NCBI RefSeq assembly: GCF_000317225.1
Contig: NZ_AJLL01000008.1
Span: 30,184 to 94,183 of the forward strand
Direction: 5' to 3'
Length of the DNA stretch: 64,000 nt
Source of the DNA: Fischerella thermalis PCC 7521
GTDB taxonomy: Bacteria; Cyanobacteriota; Cyanobacteriia; Cyanobacteriales; Nostocaceae
Position numbers and translations under genes: made by a program. Of the stretch, positions 17,558-26,879 are shown in pieces. The stretch's first letter is position 1; each line of letters begins with the position of its first letter. The notes beneath the pieces were generated by a model. The model did not search any database. It saw nothing but the letters and a program-made list of their open reading frames with translations, and was not told the origin of the DNA.

Positions 17558-19273
17558 ATGATCCCCTTATCTGAATTAAAACATTTGCCAGAGCATTACT
17601 ACAACCTGGTTAAACGAGTGTTCCATCAGCTCAGTATTCGACAAAAAATTATTCTTGGATATGGTCTTTCCCTGGGAGTTGCAGTTTTAGGAACAACAGC
17701 GGGACTGTTGATTGGTAGAAATCACTACCAACAAGCCAGATATCAAATGATCATGGCGGATGAAGAAAGTCATTTATTTAGTACCCTTCAAGGAGAGCTG
17801 TTAGAAATCCAGTCCTACCAGCAAGGAATTGTACCTTTTTTGAATCAAAAGCCAAGGCTGCTACAGGAAGCTTCTGAGTTAAAAACTAATGTAGCAGAAG
17901 CTGAAAAGTTATTTTCTCAGTTGGAGGAATTTAGTCGAAGTAGATCACAAGCAGATTTACTGGCATTACTAAAAAAGTATGATGGTACTGTCAGCCTTTA
18001 TTTCCAGCAGTTGAGGACACTTCTAGATCAGATTTCGTCACTAGTTTCTAGCCCCCAGGAAGCGCCAAAAGCACAAGAATTAATTCTGCAATTTAGCCGC
18101 AGTACAACTGCACTTGATTTTTATGAATTTAGCCAGGAGTTAAACAAAATTGCCAAAACAGTTCGCGATCGCCAAGAAGAAGCTGATCAAGCCCAAAATC
18201 AAGCATCAGTACTGCAAGCTCTAATTATTATTAGTAGCATTTTACTATCAACTGCGATCGCTGCCACTTTGGCTATCTACACAAGTTATATCATTGTACG
18301 TCCCTTGCAAACCCTCAATTTTGTTGCCCAAAAAGTCACCCAAGAAAACAATTTTGACTTGCGAGTATCCGTGACAACAAAAGATGAAGTCGGTACTCTC
18401 GCTGATTCTCTTAATCAGTTGATCCAACAAGTAAAATATCTTTTAAAAGAACAAAAAGCTGAGGCTGAAGCACGACTCATTCAAAGCGAAAAGCTATCTA
18501 GCTTAGGTAGAATGATTGCTGGTATTGCTCATGAAATCAATAATCCCATAAATTTTATCTATGGTAATTTAAGCAGTGCCAAAACCTATATAAACGACTT
18601 ATTTGACTTATTGCAAACATATAAAGTTGAATTTCCCGATCCTAACCCAGCAATAGAAGCGAAAAAAGAAGATATTGACTTTGAATTTATCGCAGAGGAT
18701 TTACCAAAACTCATCAATTCAATCGAATTTGGGGCAGAAAGGACACGAGAAATCATCCGGAGTTTAAAGGATTTTTCTCGTTTGGATAACTGTGAAGCTC
18801 AGTCGGTTAATTTACATACTTGTATAGACAGTACACTATTAATTCTGCAACATCGTCTGAAAAAAGGTATTCAAGTTATTTGCAATTATGGAGATATTCA
18901 ATCTGTTAGAGGTTATACGGGTTTACTCTATCAAGTATTTATGAACTTGTTAATCAATGCCATTGATGCTTTAGAAGAAAAAGTTGCTCAAGATAGACAA
19001 TTTGTACCCGTGATTACTATTAACACAGAATCCATGAATAGTGATTGGGTTGTAGTGCGAATAGCGGATAATGGCCCTGGTATTACTATAGAAAATCAAG
19101 ATAAAATATTTGACACTTTCTTTACAACAAAACCACGAGGTATTGGTACTGGTTTAGGTTTAGCGATTACTCATCAGATAGTTGTCGAAAAACACGGTGG
19201 TCAGCTGACTTTTAATTCCGCATTAAACGTGGGAACGGAATTTAGGGTGATTTTGCCAGTTGCGAGAGGGTAG
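17558..19273 (+). CDS. HAMP-containing sensor histidine kinase
   Basis: 571 residues. TM1 (about 31-53) and TM2 (about 217-245) flank a helical periplasmic sensor (four-helix-bundle type, about 55-215). A HAMP domain (VRPLQTLNFVAQKVTQENNFDLR) follows, then a coiled coil and HisKA IAGIAHEINNPINFIYGNL with phospho-acceptor H325. HATPase_c has VRIADNGPGI and GTGLGLAITHQIVVEKHGG. The N-H-E-I-N-N-P form is the HWE-unlike, NtrB-like HisKA used by many cyanobacterial kinases. No partner response regulator is adjacent. The signal is unknown. Confidence 0.92.
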   Translation: MIPLSELKHLPEHYYNLVKRVFHQLSIRQKIILGYGLSLGVAVLGTTAGLLIGRNHYQQARYQMIMADEESHLFSTLQGELLEIQSYQQGIVPFLNQKPRLLQEASELKTNVAEAEKLFSQLEEFSRSRSQADLLALLKKYDGTVSLYFQQLRTLLDQISSLVSSPQEAPKAQELILQFSRSTTALDFYEFSQELNKIAKTVRDRQEEADQAQNQASVLQALIIISSILLSTAIAATLAIYTSYIIVRPLQTLNFVAQKVTQENNFDLRVSVTTKDEVGTLADSLNQLIQQVKYLLKEQKAEAEARLIQSEKLSSLGRMIAGIAHEINNPINFIYGNLSSAKTYINDLFDLLQTYKVEFPDPNPAIEAKKEDIDFEFIAEDLPKLINSIEFGAERTREIIRSLKDFSRLDNCEAQSVNLHTCIDSTLLILQHRLKKGIQVICNYGDIQSVRGYTGLLYQVFMNLLINAIDALEEKVAQDRQFVPVITINTESMNSDWVVVRIADNGPGITIENQDKIFDTFFTTKPRGIGTGLGLAITHQIVVEKHGGQLTFNSALNVGTEFRVILPVARG

Positions 19274-19375
19274 AGGTGGGGAGTGTGGGGAGTGTGGGTA
19301 AAAGTAATTCAAAATTCAAAATTAAATGTTCCCTATTCCCTGCTGTCAAGAGTTCGCTATTGCCTATTGCCTAAT

Positions 19376-20722
19376 TTACAATTTTTCCATCAAACATTCT
19401 GCAATCCGCTTTGCTGCACCTGCTTTACCCATCCTTCGCAGGCCATTTTCGGCAATGACATGCAATTTATCTGGGTTGGCAAAAAGCGATCGCACTGCTT
19501 GGGCAACTTCATGGGGTTCTTCTACTAAAATGACGCTTGGCCCCAAAAGCCGACTTTGGGTTTGTGCAAACTTGGGGTTAAACTGCGGCCCTTTTCCTGG
19601 CATAGTGATTGCTGGTTTACCCAAACCAACAAATTGTTCTGTTGCTGTTCCTGCCATTGCGATCGCGATATCTGCCATATGCAGGCAGTCGTTGTAAGCT
19701 TTTTGTGTCAAGATAAAATATGCATTTTTTTGGTAAAAAGTCAATGCACTGTCATCAGGAATTGTCACAGGGCAATCTGGGTGAGGATACCAACCGTGAG
19801 ATTGGAGAATTTGGTGCATACTAGCAAAGTGTAAACTAGGAGCGATCGCACCTAAAAATACAAATTTGTCCCAATCATGCGTCTGCTGCATATCTATTAA
19901 TGCAGACACTGCAAGTAAAATTTTCTGCCAGTTAGCGTAAGCTTCTGGAGGGCGTGAACCTGGTAGAAGAGTGATAATTAGCGGTCTACCCAATTCTCGT
20001 TTTTCGCTATCAATACTATAAAATCGTGCTGTAGGAAAGGTTGGTTCTAAACCATCCATCATAGGATTTCCCATATCAAAGACGGGAATAGGCCACTTTT
20101 GTAATATCTTCGTTGTTAACGAATCCCTGGGAAATACTGCCTTACAACGGTAATGGCTCATTAACCAACGTTCCCAAGGATGGTAAACTGAACCAGAAAA
20201 ATGCCCCAAGTGCGCCAGTGGATGATCGCGTTTTAATAATCCCTGTTCATCCCGTACATGGTACTCTGATTTTGCTGTGCCTACAAAAGCATATTTAGTA
20301 CCACTCATCCAAGCAAAAAATAACGGCAAAAGATCCCCCACAGCTAAGATGGCGTGATTTTTGCCAGATTTTTCTTGAGAATTGACCCAACTGCGGATAG
20401 TTAGAATTTGGTCAAAAGTCAGTTGTATTAGTCCCCCACCCATATCACGTAGAAACTGCCATCCGTCCATGTAAATAAATCCACCAGAAGGCATGGCACG
20501 TACTGAACCAATCAGGGGAATATTTAACTTTTGGTAGGCGTATCCTTCACCTACCAAAGGCAGAGCAAAAATGTCTGGTGGGTGCACCTGCTGCTGAAGT
20601 TCCTGTACAATCCGGACTGCGATCGCATCTTCTCCATGACCATTGCTCAAAACTAACAACCGCAGGTGAGAATTTGTTTCTTGGATTTGAGAGTTAGGGG
20701 TTAAAGGGGACACTTCACTCAT
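19376..20722 (-). CDS. Lipid-A-disaccharide synthase-related glycosyltransferase-fold protein
   Basis: 448 residues: RLLVLSNGHGEDAIAVRIVQEL at the start, then VGEGYAYQKLNIPLIGSVRAMPSGG and, near the end, ADIAIAMAGTATEQFVGLGKPAITMPGKGPQ, the nucleotide-sugar-binding half of a GT-B fold. This is the cyanobacterial and plastid LpxB-related family, distinct from true LpxB and without the rest of the lipid A pathway beside it. The donor and acceptor are unknown. It is convergent with the kinase at 17558, and the short gap has no strong terminator. Confidence 0.85.
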   Translation of the reverse strand: MSEVSPLTPNSQIQETNSHLRLLVLSNGHGEDAIAVRIVQELQQQVHPPDIFALPLVGEGYAYQKLNIPLIGSVRAMPSGGFIYMDGWQFLRDMGGGLIQLTFDQILTIRSWVNSQEKSGKNHAILAVGDLLPLFFAWMSGTKYAFVGTAKSEYHVRDEQGLLKRDHPLAHLGHFSGSVYHPWERWLMSHYRCKAVFPRDSLTTKILQKWPIPVFDMGNPMMDGLEPTFPTARFYSIDSEKRELGRPLIITLLPGSRPPEAYANWQKILLAVSALIDMQQTHDWDKFVFLGAIAPSLHFASMHQILQSHGWYPHPDCPVTIPDDSALTFYQKNAYFILTQKAYNDCLHMADIAIAMAGTATEQFVGLGKPAITMPGKGPQFNPKFAQTQSRLLGPSVILVEEPHEVAQAVRSLFANPDKLHVIAENGLRRMGKAGAAKRIAECLMEKL

Positions 20723-20868
20723 AAGTAGACAGCAACAGGCAAAAGCTAGATTATTTTACATGTTATTTGATCAGGTTAATAAATACACAAAAAACTCATC
20801 AACTTGAGCCAGGCTACTCTTTTTGGGATGATGAAGTCTATGTCATATTTAAACATTAATTGCTGAGT

Positions 20869-21573
20869 ATGCTATCTACTACCTTAGGAATCAGCCCGTC
20901 CGTCGGAAATTTAATCGTAACTGTGCTGACTTTTATTTATGTTTTTGGGTTAGTAGCGTTGATGAATTTCTGCGTTACTCGTTTTGGTCTACCTCAGGAT
21001 ATTAGTCGCAAAATTACACATATTGGTGCTGGTTCCATCATTATATTTTTGCCATTGTATAGTGACTTACATTGGTCAAAATACCTGAATATTTTAATTA
21101 TGTTTGTGTGGCTAATCCTTTTAGTACAAAAAGGTTTTTTTGCTGAGCCTAATGATGAGGCTGTCAAAACCATGACTCGTACAGGTGATAGAGGTGAATT
21201 ACTCAAAGGGCCACTTTATTTTGTAGTTGTAGCTATTATTTGTGGAACTTTATTTTACAAAACTTTTCCTGGGATTGTTGCTATGGCCTGTTTGGGTTGG
21301 GGAGATGGTTTTGCACCAATTATTGGCTCAAGATATGGTAGATGGAAATATGAAATATTCAGCAATAAAACAGTGGAAGGAAGCCTGGCAATGTTTATTT
21401 TTGCTTTTGCTGCTAGTATATTTTTTGTGTGGCTAATTATTCCCAGCAATTTTAATATTAGTCGGATTTTCATAGTTGCTCTTGTTGCAGTTTTGGTGGA
21501 AGGATGTAGTCCAAAAGAAATAGATAATCTTTTAATTCCAGCTACAGTTATTGCAACAACAAGTTTGGTTTGA
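20869..21573 (+). CDS. Phytol/polyprenol kinase-like CTP-dependent membrane kinase
   Basis: 234 residues with six to seven membrane segments. Conserved blocks: RKITHIGAGSIIIFLP near the second helix, LLKGPLYFVVVA, LGWGDGFAPIIGSRYGRWKYEI and NKTVEGSLAMFIFAF. These are signatures of the dolichol/phytol kinase (VTE5, SEC59) and CDP-diacylglycerol synthase fold, in which DG and KTxEGS bind CTP and Mg. The closest role would be phosphorylating free phytol released from chlorophyll, the first step of phytol salvage to tocopherol. The ATG at 20869 is chosen over an upstream in-frame TTG at 20860. A VTE6-like gene is at 37326, not adjacent. Confidence 0.8.
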   Translation: MLSTTLGISPSVGNLIVTVLTFIYVFGLVALMNFCVTRFGLPQDISRKITHIGAGSIIIFLPLYSDLHWSKYLNILIMFVWLILLVQKGFFAEPNDEAVKTMTRTGDRGELLKGPLYFVVVAIICGTLFYKTFPGIVAMACLGWGDGFAPIIGSRYGRWKYEIFSNKTVEGSLAMFIFAFAASIFFVWLIIPSNFNISRIFIVALVAVLVEGCSPKEIDNLLIPATVIATTSLV

Positions 21574-21654
21574 TTTCAATTAGGAATATGAGAGGTTGCA
21601 CCAGATTTTCACAGGGGCTAATAGCTAAAGTTAGATTTATCTGACTAACAAAGT

Positions 21655-21716
21655 CTTTTAGTCCGTTGGAAACGGACTTGTGCTATTAGCATTGGAATTT
21701 ATTCCAAGGCGGGATA
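21655..21716. repeat. Dispersed repeat, copy 1 (AGTCCGTTGGAAACGGACT type)
   Basis: Contains an imperfect hairpin AGTCCGTT..AACGGACT followed by AATTTATTCCAAGGCGGGATA. A diverged copy is at 63821-63882, and a related fragment (GGGGCTAATAGCT followed by AAGT) occurs at both 21614 and 50289. It immediately precedes the 3' end of the RmlD-like gene. Confidence 0.7.
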
Positions 21717-21719
21717 TGG

Positions 21720-22589
21720 CTAAACTAATTTCTCTAATTCTGCTCTCAAAGATAGAGGTTGATACCCTAATGCAAAAGCTTTAGAACTGTCTAAGGAAAC
21801 ATCACGGGGTCTGGGGGCAGCCATTTTTACATCTTGTTGTCGACAAGCTTTTAATCCAGTAGTAGGTAATTGAAATATTTCTACTAGTAAACATCCAAAA
21901 TCATAGCGAGAAATTCTTTCTTGACCACCCAAGTGAATTATTCCTTGTACTTTTTCTAATGCTAGTAACAGTCCTTTGGCTGCGGTAGTGGCACTTACTG
22001 GTGTACGAAATTCATCTAGAAATAATTTTAGTTCTTTGCCCTCTTGCAGAGTTTTGATGAACGGCTGTATAAAGCTGGTAGCAGTGGGTGTGGCTGCACC
22101 AAACATTAATGGCATTCTACACACAGCAGTCATCGGATAGCGTTCTAACATTCCCACTTCTGCCATCACTTTTTGCTCACCGTATCTATTTACAGGACAT
22201 ACGGGATCTGTTTCTCGATAAGGAGGATTTAAGCCATCAAAAACAAGGTCGGTAGATGTAAACACGCAAGGAATAGAAGCATCTGCACACAAATCAGCAA
22301 TGTTTTGGGAGACTATGACATTAGTTGCGTAAGATTCCTCAGGATGATTTTGGCAATAATTAGGTTGTGATTGTGCTGCGGTATGAATGACTGCGGCTGG
22401 CTGAATTTCATTAAATATCTGTTTTAATTCCTGAAAGTTTGTTAAATTGACTTTCTGCAATTTGGTATTGGGAATTTCTACAGCATGAGTCAAGTAGGTT
22501 CCATAGACTTCCCAATCTAGATTTGCCAATTGGCAAAGATGCCAACCTAAAAATCCACTAGCTCCAGTAACTAATAGTTTGTGCATCAT
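21720..22589 (-). CDS. RmlD-like NAD(P)-dependent sugar-nucleotide reductase (extended SDR)
   Basis: 289 residues. Rossmann start KLLVTGASGFLGWHL (GxxGxxG), then VIHTAAQSQPNYCQNHPEESYATNV and active-site-region YGEQKVMAE with the SDR YxxxK written as Y-G-E-Q-K. The family includes dTDP-4-dehydrorhamnose reductase, but the other rml genes are not nearby, so the sugar substrate is open. Two adjacent ATGs (22589 and 22586) are equivalent. It is transcribed away from a Uma2 gene that is also on the minus strand 39 bp upstream, which may be co-transcribed. Confidence 0.85.
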   Translation of the reverse strand: MMHKLLVTGASGFLGWHLCQLANLDWEVYGTYLTHAVEIPNTKLQKVNLTNFQELKQIFNEIQPAAVIHTAAQSQPNYCQNHPEESYATNVIVSQNIADLCADASIPCVFTSTDLVFDGLNPPYRETDPVCPVNRYGEQKVMAEVGMLERYPMTAVCRMPLMFGAATPTATSFIQPFIKTLQEGKELKLFLDEFRTPVSATTAAKGLLLALEKVQGIIHLGGQERISRYDFGCLLVEIFQLPTTGLKACRQQDVKMAAPRPRDVSLDSSKAFALGYQPLSLRAELEKLV

Positions 22590-22628
22590 GAAAATCTCAC
22601 GCTATTCAGGCAGAGAATAACATGAAAT

Positions 22629-23189
22629 TTACGTCCTTACGTCTTCATAAATATCTGCGATCGCTATTTCTAAGCCTACCGAAGATAATTGTAGATTATC
22701 TTCTTTTCCTAGTTCTTCCACAAACCAATTATTTTGATTGTTTTTGCGGTAGACTTCAACCTTAATTTCCGATTCTGAAACTAAAACGTATTCTTGTAAG
22801 TTTTGTAATTGCCGATAATTCATCAACTTTTCATTACGATGAATACGTTCCGTTGCCGATGAAAATACTTCCACTATCAAACAAGGTTGACTTTTATAAA
22901 ATTTTTCTCGATCTTGAGGGTTACAGGTGACAGAGATATTTGGATAATAAAAAATGTTTAAATTAGGGATTCTAATCTTCATCTCTGATGAATAAACTCG
23001 ATAGTCTGTACAAAACAAATGTGTACGTAATCGAGTCAATATGTTGCTAGTAATGACTTTACTTTTATTACTATCTTCTCGCATTGGATAGACTTGACCC
23101 GCAAGATATTCGTGACGAATGCGGCTTTCTAGTTCAAATTGCAAATACTCTTCAACGCTGAGATTCAAAAATTTGCTGTGAGTATACAT
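22629..23189 (-). CDS. Uma2 family (DUF820) restriction-endonuclease-fold protein
   Basis: 186 residues. SVEEYLQFELESRIRHEYLAGQVYPM at the N-terminus, YSSEMKIRIPN and YPNISVTCNP in the middle, then CLIVEVFSSATERIHRNEKLMNYRQLQNLQEYVLVSE. These are the PD-(D/E)xK-like E-x-K and D/E positions of Uma2, a family hugely expanded in cyanobacteria with unproven biological function. D is replaced by N in the usual PD(I/V) position (YYPNI), so nuclease activity is uncertain. Confidence 0.85.
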   Translation of the reverse strand: MYTHSKFLNLSVEEYLQFELESRIRHEYLAGQVYPMREDSNKSKVITSNILTRLRTHLFCTDYRVYSSEMKIRIPNLNIFYYPNISVTCNPQDREKFYKSQPCLIVEVFSSATERIHRNEKLMNYRQLQNLQEYVLVSESEIKVEVYRKNNQNNWFVEELGKEDNLQLSSVGLEIAIADIYEDVRT

Positions 23190-23690
23190 ACTCGGAGACT
23201 ATGTAAATTTACTAAGTTAAGTTGTCAGAATTTTTTTGAAATCAGCACCCTTGGTTGGAATATCAAACTCTGTTGATAGCCATGACTTTGTAGACGTCGT
23301 AGCAACCACACTAACGAAGTCATATCAGATACTTTTGTTCTTCATAGTGAAAATAGCTTGATACTAAGCTAATATCACCCAGTTACTATCTTAAAGTATT
23401 ACCCTATCAGAACGCTTACGTCTACAGAATCAATTGTTACAATTAAACAAATTTTCTTAGATACAAATAGTTATAAAGTTAAAAACTTTTACATAAATTA
23501 ACTTTTAGCGATTTTCAAATTCTCTTTTTCTCCTTTTCTTGGCGTACTTGGCGGTTTATTACTCTGCCCCAAAAATTTGCCTTGCCAAACTACTAGTTGT
23601 TCACCACATTGATTTTTATAACTTATGTGGTCGAGTACTACCAGTATTCTCAGTAGCAGTCATATTTTATACCTCAGATTTTTTACTTAA
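23190..23690. other. Intergenic region, nothing recognised
   Basis: 500 bp between the Uma2 gene and obgE. AT-rich with no convincing frame, hairpin or repeat of the kinds found elsewhere in the window. Confidence 0.5.
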
Positions 23691-24689
23691 TTAAATTGTT
23701 TCTAGCACTGACCAAATTTCTTGTAGCATTGGCTCTAAACCAGTACCAGTAACAGCAGAAATTAAGAATACTGGGGCGTGGGAAAGATGATTAAGTTGTG
23801 TTGCTAATGCCTCTAAATCCACACTTTCCTTATCTACGGCGTCGATTTTGTTGAGAGCTAAAATTTGTGGACGATCTGATAAACCCCTGCCATAATCATG
23901 CAATTCTTGTTGAATGATTTTATAGTCTGCGATCGCATCTTCACTAGTTGCATCAATTAAGTGCAACAGCACTCGCGTACGTTCAATATGGCGTAGGAAA
24001 TCATATCCCAACCCCGCCCCTTGAGAAGCACCTGCAATTAATCCTGGAATGTCGGCAAAAACTGTACCATCACCATTGGGTTTACGCACCACACCCAGAT
24101 TTGGCACAAGAGTAGTGAAGGGATAGTCAGCAATTTTGGGGCGTGCTGCTGATAAAGCAGATATTAGAGTAGATTTTCCAGCATTTGGTAAACCAATAAT
24201 CCCTACTTCTGCCAGAAGTTTTAACTCCAAACGCAGCTGCTTAACTTCTCCTGGTAACCCTGGTAAAGCATACTCTGGGGCGCGATTACGGTTACTCAAA
24301 AAATACTGATTACCCAGTCCACCTTTACCACCTTTAGCAACTAGCAACTCTTGCCCAGGTTCTACCAAATCCCCCAGTATTTCCTCTGTTTCGGCATCAT
24401 AAACTACCGTACCGCAGGGAACTTCGATCACCAAATCCTTGCCATTTGCCCCGGTGCGATTATTTGGACCACCGCGGGAACCATTTTCTGCTTGGAAACG
24501 ATGGTTGTATCTGAAGTCAAGTAAGGTTTGCAGACTTTCTACAGCACGTAAAAGCACCGAACCGCCTTTTCCACCATTACCGCCAGATGGACCACCTGCT
24601 GGTACATACTTTTCTCGTCGGAAAGCGACGATCCCATCGCCTCCCTTACCTGCTGCTACTTCAATTTCTGCTTGATCAATGAATTGCAT
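23691..24689 (-). CDS. obgE: GTPase ObgE/CgtA
   Basis: 332 residues. The glycine-rich Obg fold comes first ([48 protein letters not shown]), then a TRAFAC G domain with G1 [14 protein letters not shown] (about 165-178), G2 [14 protein letters not shown]3 DIPGLI and G4 NKID. It acts on 50S ribosome maturation and the stress response. No C-terminal OCT extension is visible, which is usual for short cyanobacterial forms. It is followed on the same strand, upstream at 24787, by a TerB/Mo-nitrogenase-C gene; an 97-bp gap with GGGTAAT heptamers separates them. Confidence 0.96.
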   Translation of the reverse strand: MQFIDQAEIEVAAGKGGDGIVAFRREKYVPAGGPSGGNGGKGGSVLLRAVESLQTLLDFRYNHRFQAENGSRGGPNNRTGANGKDLVIEVPCGTVVYDAETEEILGDLVEPGQELLVAKGGKGGLGNQYFLSNRNRAPEYALPGLPGEVKQLRLELKLLAEVGIIGLPNAGKSTLISALSAARPKIADYPFTTLVPNLGVVRKPNGDGTVFADIPGLIAGASQGAGLGYDFLRHIERTRVLLHLIDATSEDAIADYKIIQQELHDYGRGLSDRPQILALNKIDAVDKESVDLEALATQLNHLSHAPVFLISAVTGTGLEPMLQEIWSVLETI

Positions 24690-24786
24690 AAATGGGTAAT
24701 GGGTAATGGGTCATTGTTATTAGCCATCAAGCACTAACAATTAACCACTAACTACTAACTAATAACTACTAAACCTAAACCATTAA

Positions 24787-25479
24787 CTAAATATATTCCG
24801 AAACATCCTCACCACATTCATCTGCTAAATAGGAGAGGGCGCGGAAACGTAAGCCGACTAGCTGATCATAAAGCGGATTAAGTTTACACAACGGTGGGAT
24901 ATGCACGATTTTGCGTCCAAATAGCTTCACATCACGCTCAAATGGACACTGGGAAGGAATCATTTTGCATAAAAAGCGTGCAACTCTGGGATCTTGGATG
25001 TCTAGTCCATCTAGCCAGTCGCGAACTGGCTGTAATGCGTCAAGTTGACGCTTTGTAGGTGCGATAACTAAAGGAGTCTCTAACTGCTGTTCTACTGGCT
25101 CTGTGGGATGAAATTCTAAAGTATGACGCAGAGCCTCAAGTAAGTTCTCCGGTTCTCCCAAAGCCTTACACAACTCATGTAGAAGATAATCTTCACTTTT
25201 AGAATATGTACCATCAGCGATCGCCACCATCACAGCTGTACGTAAGAAATTTTCTGCTGCTGGCGTACCGCGACCTAAAACAGTAGCCAATTCCTCTGGT
25301 TCAATAACATCTAAAGACTCTAAGTTGGTCTCAGGAGCCAGTTTATCCTTGGTGATGCTGGCAATTAATTCTTGTTCTTGGTCGTCAAAGTCACCATCTG
25401 CCCAAGCAATAGTCAGTAATCCACGCAGCCATGCTGCTATTTGTTCACTACTGTAGGGAGATTGAACGGCACTTGTCAT
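24787..25479 (-). CDS. TerB-like plus Mo-dependent nitrogenase C-terminal domain protein
   Basis: 230 residues. The first about 120 residues are all-helical and TerB-like (WLRGLLTIAWADGDFDDQEQELI, AIADGTYSKSEDYLLHEL), with acidic D-G-D-F-D and D-G-T positions that bind metal in TerB. The last about 85 residues (LDALQPVRDWLDGLDIQDPRVARFL, CKMIPSQCPFERDV) are the Mo-nitro_C family, found as a tail of some nitrogenase-linked proteins and widely as separate proteins in cyanobacteria. Two to three Cys are conserved-looking (CKMIPSQC, PLCKL). No nif genes are nearby. Function unknown; a metal-handling role is an inference. Confidence 0.8.
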   Translation of the reverse strand: MTSAVQSPYSSEQIAAWLRGLLTIAWADGDFDDQEQELIASITKDKLAPETNLESLDVIEPEELATVLGRGTPAAENFLRTAVMVAIADGTYSKSEDYLLHELCKALGEPENLLEALRHTLEFHPTEPVEQQLETPLVIAPTKRQLDALQPVRDWLDGLDIQDPRVARFLCKMIPSQCPFERDVKLFGRKIVHIPPLCKLNPLYDQLVGLRFRALSYLADECGEDVSEYI

Positions 25480-25729
25480 AAACTCACGCCTCTAGCTTTT
25501 CCCAAATCCATACTAGTACAAGAAGGCATGAGGCTGAAGACAGCATAAACTTTTCAAGTATTTTATATGGTAATTTTATTTACAATTTTAAATTTTCTTA
25601 TGTCTAACCCTCTCTTTATCGTTTTTTGTTGTGTTAAGATTATTGAGAATTTTTTTAATTAAGCTCTCTAAAAAGGGTTAGTTACAGGTTGAGTCCCAAG
25701 AATATCAAGATTAAATCAAAGGTATAAAA

Positions 25730-26836
25730 ATGTTTTATTTTGGCATTGAGCATGAAGTTGCTTTTCTAAACTCAGAAGGAGAGTTTGCAGATTTTTCTTG
25801 CACAAAATTTACTGATTTTAATCAAATTATCGAACCACTACCCATATACCCTCACGACTCAACGCAATTATGTATTGGAGATGCTGGTATTAGGAAAAAA
25901 AGGTGGTACATCGAAGGATTTGAGAGATTTGCAGAAGATCAAAAACTCATAGATTGTATTCCCAAAGGAATTGAAATCAGAACAACAATAAATCCTGATA
26001 TTAAATCTGCTATTAATGAATTGTCAGAAAGTTTTTGCTTACTACGTCAAGTGGCTGCAAAATTTGATTTTTCACCAATTTTAGTTAGTTTTAATCCCTA
26101 CAAAACTGTTTTTCAGCCTGATCCTCCACTTAATAAATATGAACGTAGTATCTTGCAGGCTAACCCTGATGAACAAACTGCTCATATTTTTATGGTTAGT
26201 TATGGACCAGATTTAAATTTATCATTCCCTGGTTTATCTTATGAAAGTTTAATTGATATTGCAAAAAAATTAACTTATTACAGTCCTTATATTGTTCCTT
26301 TTAGTTTTAGTTCTCCTTTTTATCAAGGTGATTTGTGGCAAGGTTTATCGGTAAGGACATTTATCAGAACAGGTAAAAGAGCCGCAGCAATTGTATTTGT
26401 AGAAAAACCTGAACAGTTGATTCAGTCTACACCTTCGCTGACAAAAATCGCACGCATTCCCGCAGAAGTTGGTCGAATAGAATTCAAATCATTTGATAGT
26501 TGTGATGACTTTTCGATGTATGCTGCATTACTAGCATTATTGAAAGGTCTAGTTTTGGATACATCATTACCAGGAAGAGCAATAATTCCAGATGCTGAAA
26601 GACATCAAATCTCTGCAAAAGAAGGATTTAACAATCAAGAGATTTTCGCGATCGCTTCCCAAGTTTTGCAAGCTGCGGAAGTTGCATTAGGCGAAGATCC
26701 AGACGTGAATTTGCTCGCACCCCTTAAAGACATACTTAACAACCGAGAAACAAGAGCTTGCATGATGATTAGTGATTTCAAAAAACTCGGTTCAATAGAA
26801 CAGGTTTTGAAAAATAGTTACTCAGGACTAGTGTAA
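25730..26836 (+). CDS. Glutamate-cysteine ligase (GCS2)-like carboxylate-amine ligase
   Basis: 368 residues. It begins FYFGIEHEVAF, the GxExE glutamate-binding/ATP-grasp-like start of the GCS2 superfamily, and has IRTTINPDI, LSFPGLSYESL, PFSFSSPFYQGDLW, RTGKRAA and IEFKSFDSCDD, all of which fit the superfamily's metal and nucleotide sites. It is more diverged than canonical GshA, so it may join another acid to an amine (compare the EgtA and peptide-ligase branches). It ends in a strong hairpin shared with the convergent sir gene. AT-rich like its leader; 250 bp upstream (25480-25729) carry no visible element. Confidence 0.7.
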   Translation: MFYFGIEHEVAFLNSEGEFADFSCTKFTDFNQIIEPLPIYPHDSTQLCIGDAGIRKKRWYIEGFERFAEDQKLIDCIPKGIEIRTTINPDIKSAINELSESFCLLRQVAAKFDFSPILVSFNPYKTVFQPDPPLNKYERSILQANPDEQTAHIFMVSYGPDLNLSFPGLSYESLIDIAKKLTYYSPYIVPFSFSSPFYQGDLWQGLSVRTFIRTGKRAAAIVFVEKPEQLIQSTPSLTKIARIPAEVGRIEFKSFDSCDDFSMYAALLALLKGLVLDTSLPGRAIIPDAERHQISAKEGFNNQEIFAIASQVLQAAEVALGEDPDVNLLAPLKDILNNRETRACMMISDFKKLGSIEQVLKNSYSGLV

Positions 26837-26843
26837 GGTAACA

Positions 26844-26876
26844 AGATCCCCGACTTTTTAGAAAAGTCGGGGATCT
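26844..26876. terminator. Bidirectional terminator between the GCS2-like and sir genes
   Basis: AGATCCCCGACTTTT (26844-26858), three-base loop, then AAAAGTCGGGGATCT (26862-26876): a perfect 15-bp stem between two convergent genes. A copy of the same hairpin core is at 41938. Confidence 0.9.
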
Positions 26877-26879
26877 GTA

